From Oopsacas minuta (taxonomy: Eukaryota > Porifera > Hexactinellida > Lyssacinosida > Leucopsacidae): a DNA stretch of 64,000 bases. The notes beneath the pieces are model-generated. The model worked only from the letters and a program-made list of their open reading frames with translations, was not told the DNA's origin and did no database searches. The stretch covers positions 124,001 through 188,000 of the forward strand of contig JAKMXF010000330.1 of the NCBI GenBank assembly GCA_024704765.1, given 5' to 3'. A program made the position numbers and the translations under genes. Below, piece by piece: positions 11,379 through 22,330 of the stretch. The stretch's first letter is position 1. Every line of letters starts with the position of its first letter.

Positions 11379-14300
11379 TTAGTTTGGTAAAGACAAAGAT
11401 TTATAATCGTTGATCACTTGCTCAGCTTGGATAAATGTTTCAAATATGTCTTTCTCCTCCATTCCTTTCTCAGTGAAGTGATGTATATAAGCTCTGCTAT
11501 GGAATAGTTTCCATACAGATTTACTAGCTACTTCTAGGGCAGCCAGATGGAGCTGATCATTACTGACCAGAGTACAATGCTTATCATAGCTATTATAGTT
11601 ATGCACGTGATATCTATATAGAAGAGAAATCTGTAAGAAACGTTTATTATTATTGGAAACACTTCCTCTATTAACAAGTCCGCGGATTTGCCAGATGAAT
11701 TCACGGATAATACGGTTTGCTGTTACGTGATCTTCACTGTATTTATATTCCATATAAATCATTCAGCTGTCTTACCTGCACTACGATAGTAACTAACCTT
11801 GTTTGCAGAAGAGGACTAGATCTAGTAGTGTTAGAATACAGCTTGATATCTTCAAAAGGACCAGGATCCGCCAGGAACGAATCCTTACCCCTCAATATAA
11901 GATAGTTACCCAGAGATTTGTTTCTAATATGTTCTTGTGTCTTAGTGTATGACCAATCAAGTCCCAGGTCAATAGGAGAATTAGTTACAGACATCTGTCT
12001 TAATGTCTTAATGAGAGGCTCCCATAGAAAAGTACTGTAAGCATGGACTTCAGGCGTTATCAATGGAACTCCCCTTACACCCAATAGTTTGTAAGATGGA
12101 TCCCAACACAGATGTGAAATAATATCAGAAAGGGGTGTAATTAACGGTCGACAAATAGCACCTAGTCTTGACCATTCTAGATCCTGGCTAGGTTGAAATA
12201 TAGAGCCTAATAGATGAGCAATTACCTACAAGAAGATTTAATTTATAAATATTATTATCTAAGTTGGCTAATACGTTTTTTAATGAAGACGTATTACGTA
12301 TAATACGTATTATACGTAATACCTACAATTATTGATGACTTACAGCCTTGCTCTAAACGGCTATCCAGGGGTAACTAAGTACGCTGAATCCGAATTTCGC
12401 ATTCTCAAGTTTCTCAATGTAAATTTGTTGCTGTTGTTTTTATGAATATAAAGTAAACAAATTTCAAAATTGAGGTAGAATCATACTTTCAACGACTATC
12501 CTGGTATACTCGAGTACGTTGAGTCTGAATATTGTAAACAACATCAATATTATTAAATCTCTATTGATGTTTGCCTGTTGTTTGTCCGTTGAATACCTCT
12601 AGGCGCAATGCGCCGAGTTCATCGCGAAGCGACGAGCCAAAGGCTCGTTAAATAATAATAGAATAAGTTAAACCTTGACCAAAGGTTAAACTAATTTGAA
12701 CATTTATATTAATATAAGTAATTATACACCTAATATAATTATTTTTGACTATTTGATATTAAGTCATATTACCGAGGCACTGACGTATCCCTACCTTAGT
12801 CTAACACTTATAAATAACAGAAATATCAAATTAATAAACATAAAATAGTCCTCTGAATATTCTATTTTTAAAACAATTGTCTATCAATTGAATGTTTCTG
12901 AGATTGAATACACAAATCTTGTCTATTATCATCCTATCAGCTGTACTTGTGCTGGGTGCAGAGACAAGAGGATATTTGGAACTACAGGAAGTAATACTTA
13001 CTCAATGCAATAATACAAGAGTTTGTAAAGTCTCTTTGAATGAAAGTGAGTATATTCTTACAAAGAATGTATATCTTGACAATAAAACGTTGGATAGCTT
13101 AGAGCTGATAGGCGTAGGGTATAAGACTAGAGTAATTTGTGATCATTACACCATGAATGAACACGCTAAGAACAACACCATGATATCTATCTACGGGTTG
13201 GAAGAAGTATATTTCTATCAGCTACATTTCCACAACTGTCATCCTGCACGGATAATTCCTATGAAGATTGAAGTGAAATGTCCGATAAATTTTCTCCCTG
13301 GTTGTCCAACTGAGGGAGGAGTTAGAAAGAGTACTGTTTTACCAGAAGAGAACAAAATGAGGAAATTTGAAAAGTTTGAATTCGGAAATGATAGTTCTGA
13401 GGGGTCGCATCATAAACTAAACAGTAACAACGTTCATAAAGTGAATGCTACTATCTGGATAAAGAATTGTAAACACATACATATTGAGTACGTTAGCTTT
13501 AACAACTTCAGTTATAACGCCATTCAAATTACAGACTCCAAGAATACCAATCTCACATCAGTGTTTCTATACGGAAAGAGCAGCCGTGTGGCTACTGGCT
13601 ATCACGCAAGAGGAGTGCTATACGAAATAACAGACAGAACTCATCAATATACAGATTTCACATTGAACATTACAAAATCATTCTTGGAAGATATTGCAAC
13701 AGTATCTCATGACATTGAATTTAACTTATCCGGTAGCAATACTATATCAGACATAGATGATCACTATGGAGGAGGTGGTATTAAAATATCAATAATGTCA
13801 GCAGTAGAATCCAGGATACAAATAACAAGATGTTATTTCAAGAGCTGTGTTGCTCTACAAGGTAGCGGTATACTCCTGCTTACTACTGAGAAAGTACAGA
13901 AGTATCAACTTGTTATTAATAATTCTAAATTTGAAAGGAACAAAGCTTTTATACCAAATTTGTTGAATCCATCTGGAGGAGCTATAATGATCAAGCAGAG
14001 ATCAGATAATGGGAACATCACGATAACTAATAGTGTGTTCAAAAGTAATTGCGCTAACCAAGGAGGAGCCATAGGATTAAACATACAAGAGAATAACATA
14101 CATCATATAGTATTACATTCTCAAAATAATCTCTTCAGCTGTAATAATGCTAATCTAGGAGGAGCACTATACATTGAAAATAATTTTCAAAAAGTTAACG
14201 AATTTAAGTTCAAAGAGACAAACTTTACTAAGAACATTGCTCTGACTGGTGGAGCAATCCTCGGGTTCAACTCAAATATTAAAATTATCAACTCCACTCT

Positions 14301-17300
14301 ATCTCTAAACAAAGGGAATCTAGGTGGAGCTATAGCACTCATCAGTAGTCTGTTATCATTTGAGGATAATACTTCAATATCAAATAATTCAGCAGAGCTA
14401 AAGGGTGGAGCTATCTATATGACCGCATACTCTAAGATACATGTTAGAGACTATGCGTATGTACTGATTAAGGGGAATGTGGTGAAATACAAAGGAGGAG
14501 GAATATTCGTATTCAATCAATACGAAGAATACACTTATGGAGACTGGTCAAACCACATGCATCTGTTGGAAGATATTTTCTGTTTTATAACTTTTGGAGA
14601 GACTAAAGGTTTAATGCTTGATTTCCAGGATAATAGCATAAAGCTACATACCCACTCAGCTAATACGAACACTCCTTGTATGGGGCCAGATCTGTTCGCG
14701 AACACATGGGGGGCTTGCTTGAGTAAGAGAAAAAGATTTTCACTAATGCATACAAACTCTACGAATCTAGCAACAAATAATAAAGAAACAAACTGTAGTG
14801 TAGCATTAGATATTTCTAGATATGAAAAACTAGATTTCATCAATGAATCACTCTGCTATTTCAATAGCTTCAATAACAGGTATCAACCTTACTGCCACAC
14901 CGATACTATAGATATTGATTCATTCCCAAACTACAAGAGGAGATTGAAATTAGAAGCAAAGAAAGCTATAAATAGATTCATAGGTCAGATTCGTATTCCC
15001 AGCAAAGTGTATGTTATCTATCCAGGATTTGAGACGTCAATAACAATAGCTAGTATAGACAGTCAAAATCAATCAATATTAACAGACACAGTAATTCAGT
15101 TCGAACAAACTGAACAGAATACAAAGCACGAAATCAAGTTCAAGTTTGGGGAAATATTAACCGATTCGATAGTCACACCCTCCTCCACAAGAGTATATTT
15201 CAGTTTAACGAATAGCATAGACGATTGGGTACATGGAAAATTATGTCTAAAATCAAAATTGTCAATGAACATCATCAACTATTGCATACCAATAATATTA
15301 TCAAAATGTATGCCAGGATTCGAACTGGAAGAGAACAGATGTCAGGTTATGGCGGGGAGTCACATAGCAGGAGTTAAAGGAACAAATGTAACCACAGATA
15401 GGAACGTTATGATGGTGGTGAGAGAGAACGAGGACACAGATGTATTCGATTACGTTCATTGTACTTGGTTTCAATGCAAGTGTGACTCTATTGGTTCAGT
15501 AGAGAATTGCACGTTCAATATTTTGAAGCCACAAGATCAATGCAAAGATTGGTTAAAGGGTAAATACTGTACAGAGAGTAAAATACCAAACCACACAGTA
15601 GCACCAACTTATAGTTTCTTCCATCTACTCACAGATAGATACAGTTTCCAATGCAGAGCACCATGGTTAATGCTCATTCTCTATTTCATAATCTGTGCAG
15701 GAATACTAGCAGTTATAATGTTAGCTAGAATAGATATATTCGCAGACTATACAAGAAGCATTACATTCTATTCAGGGATATTATTCCTTATGACACTCAG
15801 CTGTGGAGACAGCGGAGACGAATTCTTCCAGAAACTAATCACAATCCCTATAGTTGTCCTTAATCTTAAAGTAACACATATGTATCGATTCTGTAGCTCC
15901 CAAACTAATGCTGTCAATCAAGCTATCTTTGAATTATATGCTCCTCTTATATTCGTATTCTACACAGCGGTAATATTCCTGTCTGCAAAGTATTTCTCTA
16001 ACAGAAGAATTATGAAGATATATAGAATTGATCACAGAATAATCATAAGTCAATTCTTAACTGCATTAATCCTTCTATACACAAACTTGTGTAGTGGAGC
16101 GTTCTTAGTATTCAAATGTCCACAAGATTCAAACAAGAGCATGCGATGGGTACTGAATAGCAATATAATTTGTTTTCAGGGAGAACACGCACATTTATCA
16201 ATTGCAGCTATATTTATACTCTACCTCCTATCTGTCATACCCTTCCTACTAATAACTATGAGTTGTACTGACATGGCTGGTAAAGACCATCTAGTGTCTA
16301 TCTACGAGAAGAAGTACAATATCAATTACAAGCACTGGGAACCTATAAAGATGTTCCTGAGATTCGGAATAGCTATGTTGTTAATATTACCAAGTGAATT
16401 TGACACATTTACATATCCATGTGTAATAGTATCAGTTATCTGTCTCCTGCTAATGATAGCTAATTCACTCCTACAACCCTCAATAAACAGTTGTGCAAAC
16501 CATTTCGAGTCTCTTTGTCTGCTCGTGCTGGCATTCACTGGAATTCGTGTGAGTACACAATTCAACGAAGAGTTCTCTAGCCTCTTGTTGACGCTGCCTT
16601 TCTGCATATTCCTGGTCATTAAAGGAAGCAAACTGATCATTATTTGCGTGAGAAAGGTTAAAGGAAAATGGAGAAAAAAGAAAATAGATGTGTAATATAT
16701 GTTTATAAAGTAAAAGGTTACTGTATTGAGATATAAAAATTTGATATTTTAATTTTAGATTCGTTGAAAGGATATTCGCTGTAGGAAATTTCCCTAGTTG
16801 GAAAATGGTCTACGAATACGGCCGGTATTTTACCGAGGAGGCCAAATAGAGCCGATTCAATTTTGAAATTTGTACATGAAGTAACATTCATACCAGAATT
16901 CGCTCAGACTACGTAGCCGTTCTCACAGCCCTACTGCATATGGTTTAGACACTTTATAATTAATGGCATTAATATGTACTTAACCGTTCATCAAAATGTA
17001 ATTATATATAACCTGGTTCATGTCTGGTAATGAGAAATCCTTCAACCCTAGTACACGTGAACAAATAGAATGCACATGATCATTCTGTATAGTTAATATA
17101 CCATCAGAGCTTCTGTATAGGGAAGCTAGTGTAAAGATAAGGTTGTAATCTTGAATGATTACGTCACGAGAGGACATATGAGGCCAGATAAGCTGACTCA
17201 TCCTGTACTTCCTTGTGTACTCGTCTCTCAGAGCTTCGGACACTAACGATCCTAGTCCAGACCCCGTACCCCCAGCTCCACTCATAAAAGTAATAAATCC

Positions 17301-18528
17301 TTCCAGACAGTCGCACCTCTCCACCTCCCTTCGGACATTCTCCATTACATGGGGAAGCATAGTAGGACCATTGGTATAGTAACCGAGAGCCCAGTTGTTC
17401 CCGGACCCGTGTTTGATGAAGGATTCATCTTTTGACTATATAATTAGGATTACTTAAAACAATACTTTTCTTATACAATTTACATTAGATGTCCGCTATC
17501 TCGAATCCTCAGGGAAAGTAACTTATGTTCGAGATAGTGAATGTTCCAAAAGATCTAAAACTAAGTAATGCGATGGCAGATGCTTATAAGATTAGATGTC
17601 ATGAATGAAATTACAGAGTTACACTAAAAACATGGATTGATTGGATAGCAATATATATTCTGAATTTGTAGTCCTCTAAACTCAAATTTTCGTTCTTATT
17701 AATACAACGAAATGTCAAAAATGGACTCTTACTTACTCGATTACCCCTAACTAGTCATTCAAACGAAATATCTAGCATCTTTTGAATTATTAGTAAAAAG
17801 GTGTGAAATATGATTAACCATATGATAAAATTTGTAACTTTCAGACTCTGAAATTTTCAAAATCGGACTCTGCGCACCCAATTACCCCTGACATGTTGTG
17901 GAAACCTAATCTCTAGCTTTTAAGGTATTGTACATAGAAGGTGTGAAAATATGATTGATCACCGAAAGGTGTGAACACAGCCTTAAGCGCTAAATTGTTT
18001 TCAATTAAATAGGAGCGCGCTCCAGGTCCCGCTATCCAAAATAGGGGCGGGTTGCTCTAATGCTCTGGGTATGAAATATTCACTTTATAAAAAAGTTCAA
18101 AATGTATATTCATACCAATATTCATATTAATTGTACTGCTAGATTTCGCACGGCCGCTCGGACGGAAGTAAGGAGGTCACACATCGTCCATGCCATTAGT
18201 ACATCTCCCTATAGGAGCTGCACTAAAAACAAGCTCTTATCACAAATGTATCTAATATTACCTCAGGATATGACCAAGAAGAATGCTTGTGAACATGACG
18301 ATACATTTGTTGGACAGCTTTAGACTCCGTATCCACAAGAACTGCCCTAGCACAAGGAGTGTTGTACTCCTGAGTGCTAAATGGTCGGAAGAACCTCTGG
18401 AGAGAGGTTTGTGCATATAGACTTTTCCCACGCTCATTAGCACGCTTAGCATCTTCATGTATGCAATTTAAAAAGGCCTGCCCTACTTGATTCCCGCACT
18501 GTCCTACCTGTATACAAACTAGAGACAT
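11379..18528 (-). CDS. TUBD1: Delta-tubulin, four exons with a nested gene in intron 2
   Basis: Exons are inferred at 18262-18528, 17013-17435, 11798-12225 and 11379-11736: 1476 bases, 491 aa. Exon 1 gives the tubulin start VQVGQCGNQVG-type motif (MSLVCIQVGQCGNQVGQAF) and ARAVLVDTESKAV. Exon 2 gives HGSGNNWALGY, the GTP-binding SGAGGTGSGLGSL and SQLIWPH...VIIQDYN. Exon 3 gives VIAHLLGSIFQPS and the delta-type WEPLIKTLRQM and LILRGKDSFLADP. Exon 4 gives LVSNDQLHL and SRAYIHHFTEKGMEEKDI. All agree with delta- rather than alpha/beta-tubulin. Delta-tubulin supports triplet microtubules in centrioles and basal bodies. The exon 2 donor (CAG/GTTATATA) is weak but keeps phase 0. About 20 extra residues precede LVSNDQ compared with human. 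Intron 2 is 4787 bp and contains a complete antisense gene; intron 3 is only 61 bp. Confidence 0.9.
12291..12322. repeat. 32-bp perfect palindrome
   Basis: The half-site GTATTACGTATAATAC is followed directly by its reverse complement with no spacer. The flanking bases do not pair. It lies in delta-tubulin intron 2, 600 bp upstream of the nested gene. It could form a cruciform or be a homodimer binding site; no function is shown. Confidence 0.85.
12610..12660 (+). repeat. Dispersed short repeat with hairpin, copy 1
   Basis: The 20-mer GCGCCGAGTTCATCGCGAAG (12610-12629) recurs exactly at 63222-63241. It is followed in both places by a small hairpin built on GAGCC...GGCTC. The surroundings of both copies also share a TTATTAAATCTCTATTG-type stretch, so this is probably a degraded family of short interspersed elements. 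Confidence 0.6.
12892..16695 (+). CDS. Beta-helix ectodomain multi-pass membrane protein (Pmp-like repeats)
   Basis: Intronless, 1267 aa, start at the first ATG. A signal peptide (MFLRLNTQILSIIILSAVLV) leads into a long ectodomain with many N-glycosylation motifs. From about residue 290 to 560 it has repeated GGAI/GGAL/GGGI motifs, each preceded by F-x-x-N or F-x-x-C steps (FERNKAF, FKSNCANQGGAI, NLGGALYI, LTGGAILGF, NLGGAIAL, LKGGAIYM). This is the repeat grammar of right-handed beta-helices, as in chlamydial polymorphic membrane proteins. Cysteine-rich segments follow near 815 (CMPGFELEENRC) and 870-915. From about 920 there are eight or nine hydrophobic helices and a short basic tail. I do not recognise a named family. 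A receptor or adhesion role is only inferred. The whole gene sits antisense in intron 2 of delta-tubulin; lack of introns fits retroposition or the generally intron-poor style here. Confidence 0.85.
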   Translation: MFLRLNTQILSIIILSAVLVLGAETRGYLELQEVILTQCNNTRVCKVSLNESEYILTKNVYLDNKTLDSLELIGVGYKTRVICDHYTMNEHAKNNTMISIYGLEEVYFYQLHFHNCHPARIIPMKIEVKCPINFLPGCPTEGGVRKSTVLPEENKMRKFEKFEFGNDSSEGSHHKLNSNNVHKVNATIWIKNCKHIHIEYVSFNNFSYNAIQITDSKNTNLTSVFLYGKSSRVATGYHARGVLYEITDRTHQYTDFTLNITKSFLEDIATVSHDIEFNLSGSNTISDIDDHYGGGGIKISIMSAVESRIQITRCYFKSCVALQGSGILLLTTEKVQKYQLVINNSKFERNKAFIPNLLNPSGGAIMIKQRSDNGNITITNSVFKSNCANQGGAIGLNIQENNIHHIVLHSQNNLFSCNNANLGGALYIENNFQKVNEFKFKETNFTKNIALTGGAILGFNSNIKIINSTLSLNKGNLGGAIALISSLLSFEDNTSISNNSAELKGGAIYMTAYSKIHVRDYAYVLIKGNVVKYKGGGIFVFNQYEEYTYGDWSNHMHLLEDIFCFITFGETKGLMLDFQDNSIKLHTHSANTNTPCMGPDLFANTWGACLSKRKRFSLMHTNSTNLATNNKETNCSVALDISRYEKLDFINESLCYFNSFNNRYQPYCHTDTIDIDSFPNYKRRLKLEAKKAINRFIGQIRIPSKVYVIYPGFETSITIASIDSQNQSILTDTVIQFEQTEQNTKHEIKFKFGEILTDSIVTPSSTRVYFSLTNSIDDWVHGKLCLKSKLSMNIINYCIPIILSKCMPGFELEENRCQVMAGSHIAGVKGTNVTTDRNVMMVVRENEDTDVFDYVHCTWFQCKCDSIGSVENCTFNILKPQDQCKDWLKGKYCTESKIPNHTVAPTYSFFHLLTDRYSFQCRAPWLMLILYFIICAGILAVIMLARIDIFADYTRSITFYSGILFLMTLSCGDSGDEFFQKLITIPIVVLNLKVTHMYRFCSSQTNAVNQAIFELYAPLIFVFYTAVIFLSAKYFSNRRIMKIYRIDHRIIISQFLTALILLYTNLCSGAFLVFKCPQDSNKSMRWVLNSNIICFQGEHAHLSIAAIFILYLLSVIPFLLITMSCTDMAGKDHLVSIYEKKYNINYKHWEPIKMFLRFGIAMLLILPSEFDTFTYPCVIVSVICLLLMIANSLLQPSINSCANHFESLCLLVLAFTGIRVSTQFNEEFSSLLLTLPFCIFLVIKGSKLIIICVRKVKGKWRKKKIDV
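17436..18261. repeat. Delta-tubulin intron 1 with tandem-like repeat units
   Basis: Between about 17690 and 17960 there are diverged direct repeats roughly 138 bp apart. Each contains a variant of (A)AATGGACTCT...CAATTACCCCTGACA-T and of GTGTGAAAATATGATTAACC. The same units occur at about 27800-28060. They look like a dispersed minisatellite or transposon fragment. No gene other than the tubulin exons is seen in this intron. Confidence 0.6.
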
Positions 18529-19274
18529 TACCTACGCGACATAAGAATAAGATATTGTGGAAATGAATTATGTTAACTCCATCAGAACGAATAATTAATT
18601 CTAAACATTTTTTTAGAAAACTAAGAAGATTTAGAGATAAATAAAATAATTAGAAGTTGGTATTAAATTTTGAATCAGAATTAAGAGTTAATAGCAACCA
18701 GTAAATCAGTTGAAACTTGAAAGGAGTTAAACTCAGATTTTCGAGAGTATACAATATGGCTAATAAATGGTGAGAAATTAATAGGTTGCAAATATTAGAG
18801 ATACTAAGAAGAATAAATTCATAAAGAAATAGGAACAGAACTAGAAGATTTGAGGAGATCTATTCTGGGATTGACACACTACTATAATTCTATTTTGATT
18901 GCCTAATGTGATTCCCATTGGTAGATCAGAAACTGTAATTCTGTGAATAGATTTACAGTCTGTATTGTAAATAGGAATAGAATTATACGTTGGAGGCTTC
19001 AGCCTCATTAGCCCCAATGATAATCCGCCACTGCTGATCCGAACTATAAATTACCTACAGGACTACTACGTACGGACCTATTTGTTTGTGCAATAGATGT
19101 TAATCATGAAACACAGTCACAGTTAAAAGTGGTAAATCACAGCTATCGCAGAGCCCTGGATAAGATGCGCACACCCATTGAACGCTTCTACCTACAGTAT
19201 AGGAAAACGAACATGCACTCCACACTGGCCAACCGGTACTGTCTCTAGAACTAGAAGTATTGTCTTTCTATAAG

Positions 19275-19681
19275 TAGGACATTAGGATCGTATGATCATT
19301 GATCGCTCGATCACGATCGCGATACGTTTTTGACGATCTGGAGACCATCGGCGATCATTGTTTTATTAAGGATCGGATGTAAGATCGTGATCCTTTTTTG
19401 CACAAAAATTTTCGATCATTTTTGTATAATTTGAATGCTACTATTATTAGCGTTATTTATACTTAGGTAATTATTCCAAATCTGTGTTCAACAATCAGTA
19501 ATACTCGTTCGTAGAATGCGTTGATTCTCCACCTATGTTTCTTTTGGCATAAGAAATGATGTAACTATCAAAAAATGTACGTCTTGAATATTACACAAAT
19601 GATCGGGATCTCCGATCATAATTTCACCTAAGATCGGGATCGGGATTGCGATCTTGTTTAACACGATCGACTAATGCCTTA
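19275..19681. mobile_element. hAT-like MITE, 407 bp, 8-bp target duplication
   Basis: Ends TAGGACATTAG and, reverse-complemented, TAAGGCATTAG (9 of 11). Both are flanked by TCTATAAG (19267-19274 and 19682-19689). The inside is dominated by GATCGGGATCG- and CGATCACGATCG-type blocks in inverted orientation. An 8-bp duplication is the hAT signature. No coding capacity. Confidence 0.75.
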
Positions 19682-19860
19682 TCTATAAGTAACCATATGA
19701 GGATGCATTGCGAGTGGGTAGAACACGAGTAGTTAGTTCGAGAAAGTTCCACAAGCAATTCAAGAGCCAAACGAGCAACTTCACCCAAATCCACTAGCTG
19801 AGTAACATTCTCTCTCCCCGCGGGTTAGCCATCACCTCCATAATGATGAATCAATAAAGT

Positions 19861-20898
19861 TTTTCAATATAATATTCCGTACTTATGAATTCATTAGCAT
19901 TCTCCATCAGAGTAAGCTGTATAGAAAACAACAGAAGAAATGTAACGGGGAGAGGCTACCTTACGATGAGATTCGCTGCTTCATTGGACTCCTAATGTCT
20001 ACGTCACTTGTAAAGATGCCTAATCGACGAGCCTACTTCGGTGAAACGAAAATATTCTACTTACCAAAATTCAGAGCCCACACTACCCGCGATCGTTTCG
20101 AACAGCTGTTAAACATGTTACACTTGGCAAATATTGAACAACTCCCAAGCACATTCAAACACGCAGAAATCTTTGAAGCCAAACTTGGCAGTATACTTAC
20201 AGCTATCAATCTTTATGTCCCTCATCACACAAGCTAGATCACTCTCCATTGATGAAATGATGGTCAAATTATGCGGTCAATGTGTAAATATGGCACCAAA
20301 CTCTTGTCCATCTGCTGTGCCTGTTGTGGTTACTCTCTCACTCAGAACATGTACCTGAGTAACACAGCTGAATCGGTAGGAGGATATGATGTCGTGGGTA
20401 CAACTGTCAGAGCCTTTCTTAGATAAAGGTCATGTCATTTATTGTGAGTTTGTGACAGATTCTTCTCTTATATGGATCTAGCTGCTTACCTTCACTCCTG
20501 TCAGACTGGTATGGTCAGTACCTCATCGTTCACCACTCCTTCATGATCTGGACTATCTTGTTAGTAATATGCAACAACTCACCTCGGCATACAAGTGAAG
20601 AACCTGTGGCCTCCTTATCTGGATGGATAAGAAGTATAAAACCGAAAATAAAAAGTAGTTTTCATCACTAATTGTCTACTGCCATTCCATTTCGCCTCAA
20701 ATCCAATGTCATTGAAGAACATTCGTGATGCTAATTATCATTACACTAAACAGCTGCCCAACCAGTCGATGGAAAAGATTATCCATCGATATTTGAAGCC
20801 AAAGCTGGACATTGCATCATCTGTAAAATACAAAACATACTGCATGTAGAGCCTGTAAGCAAAGATATTGCTATAAATGTGGGACTCACCTAACCTAA
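19861..20898 (+). pseudogene. Decayed piggyBac-family transposase
   Basis: Pieces of a piggyBac (DDE_Tnp_1_7) transposase lie in order but in different frames with stops between them. The first gives YDEIRCFIGLLMSTSLVKMP then a RDRFEQLLNMLHLAN block. The next has LSIDEMMVKL, the conserved LSIDE-M catalytic region. A third piece reads FLDKGHVIYCEFVTDSSL. The last reads CRACKQRYCYKCGTHLT, the C-terminal cysteine-rich finger, ending at 20898. N-terminal sequence before about 19861 was not found. The frame breaks make it clearly non-functional. It may be related to the TTAA-flanked MITE at 28118-28227, but this cannot be decided from the ends seen. Confidence 0.85.
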
Positions 20899-21728
20899 TT
20901 TTAGAGAGTGCAAGTGATAGTGAATTTGATCTTTGAGTTTATGCTGCAAATAGTTTACATAATTTATTTGTGTATTGAACTATGTTAGTGTAAGGTTTTT
21001 GATTTACTGATTTATTGCATTGTTTTTCCGTACGTAAGTAGTGTATATTGTCAGTGCATTATGAGCAATCAATTATGTATACGTAACAGCTGTTAGCTGA
21101 AAACTTCAATTTAGCTTTATATCAGTTTATCATACGAATATACAAACGCTTTAAGAGACCAGGCCCCACCAGAGAGTTCTCCACTGTAAATTCGCAAAGA
21201 GCAAAAGAGAGGGGCCTCAAATTTTAGCCTGCGCCATGGCCATGGCGCAGACGGCTCTTAATACGGCCCTCCACAAGAGTCCTGCGATCCTGGGCGGCCC
21301 GTCACTACTGGCTCAGGATTATATCATAGTGAATTGATCTGTAATTCGTAATTTCGTACAGAAATTCATATTTTTGCTACTGAAGTGCCCTAGAATAGAA
21401 TTGTGAGGGCATGTGCCCCCTTGCCCTATGGCACGAGGCCACTGCCATTCTATTTAGAATCTTAGATGCTCTGAGATTGATTCGCACAACTCTGACATCA
21501 ATTGAATAACATGCTCAAATTAACCAATACAGGTTCTCAAAACACTTACTATTTCCTCCCGCTCGCCATCACACGATACACCTTCAATGTCACACTATCT
21601 TGTAATGTGTTGTAAATCAAAACTTCTAAACGATCACTTTCCTTATACTGATTTAGTGATTTATAGTTTTTCTACTCTCTGAAACAGTCTTATATTGTTT
21701 TAGGCAAGCTAGGAGGTGTTTCTAACTA

Positions 21729-22002
21729 CAGTATACCCTCGCTAATCCGAACACCACTGTTCTGATTGCACAATATAATACATTCGGATTAGTGAAATGC
21801 ATTGAAACAATACTATAGAATCTGGAAGGACATTTTTCGAAAGTTATACAAACGATGGAATGGGGCTAACATGCGTATTATAGTATTAGATATTGATCTG
21901 TAGTAGAATTGGATGTACATCGGCAATTTTTTACGTTTGAAACAATTTCCTCCAAAGATTGTATAAGGTCTAGGCCCTATTCGGATTAGCGAGGGTCTAC
22001 TG
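21729..22002. mobile_element. Pogo/Tigger-like MITE, 274 bp, TA target site
   Basis: The first 20 bases are CAGTATACCCTCGCTAATCC. The inverted right end is CAGTAGACCCTCGCTAATCC. The match runs to 22 of 23 positions and both ends abut TA (21727-21728, 22003-22004). No coding capacity. The high end identity suggests a fairly recent insertion. Confidence 0.8.
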
Positions 22003-22330
22003 TAACTAGAACAGGATTGGGTCTGGATATGTTATTTCTGTAGAATAATTTGTATCTCCGACATAAAGATGTTAGTATACAGAAATATGTGCAGAAATCC
22101 AAAAACTCTTTTTCTGGATTGGAAAATGCAATTCCACAGATGTCTTCCAAACACGAGGAAGTTGAATGTAAATGACTAAGAAATATAATATTACGGATAA
22201 CTGAAAAAAGTAAACTGACTTTGTCAAATATACAACGATAATAAAACTAATCAAAATCACAAACGAAATAATATTATTCATACAAAAATAAAAAAATCAA
22301 GCAAAATTACACAAGAATAAAAGGAATAAT

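Larger units (their letters stand above)
18529..22330. other. 3.8-kb intergenic region rich in transposon remains
   Basis: No intact gene. It contains the hAT-like MITE (19275-19681), a decayed piggyBac transposase (19861-20898), a 20-bp perfect palindrome (TGCGCCATGGCCATGGCGCA, near 21235) and a pogo-like MITE (21729-22002). A hAT-like end with CCACTG near 21436 has no identified partner. Confidence 0.7.

Noticed and set aside
21400-21440. Possible hAT right end GGCACGAGGCCACTG
   Set aside because: No left partner or target duplication seen.
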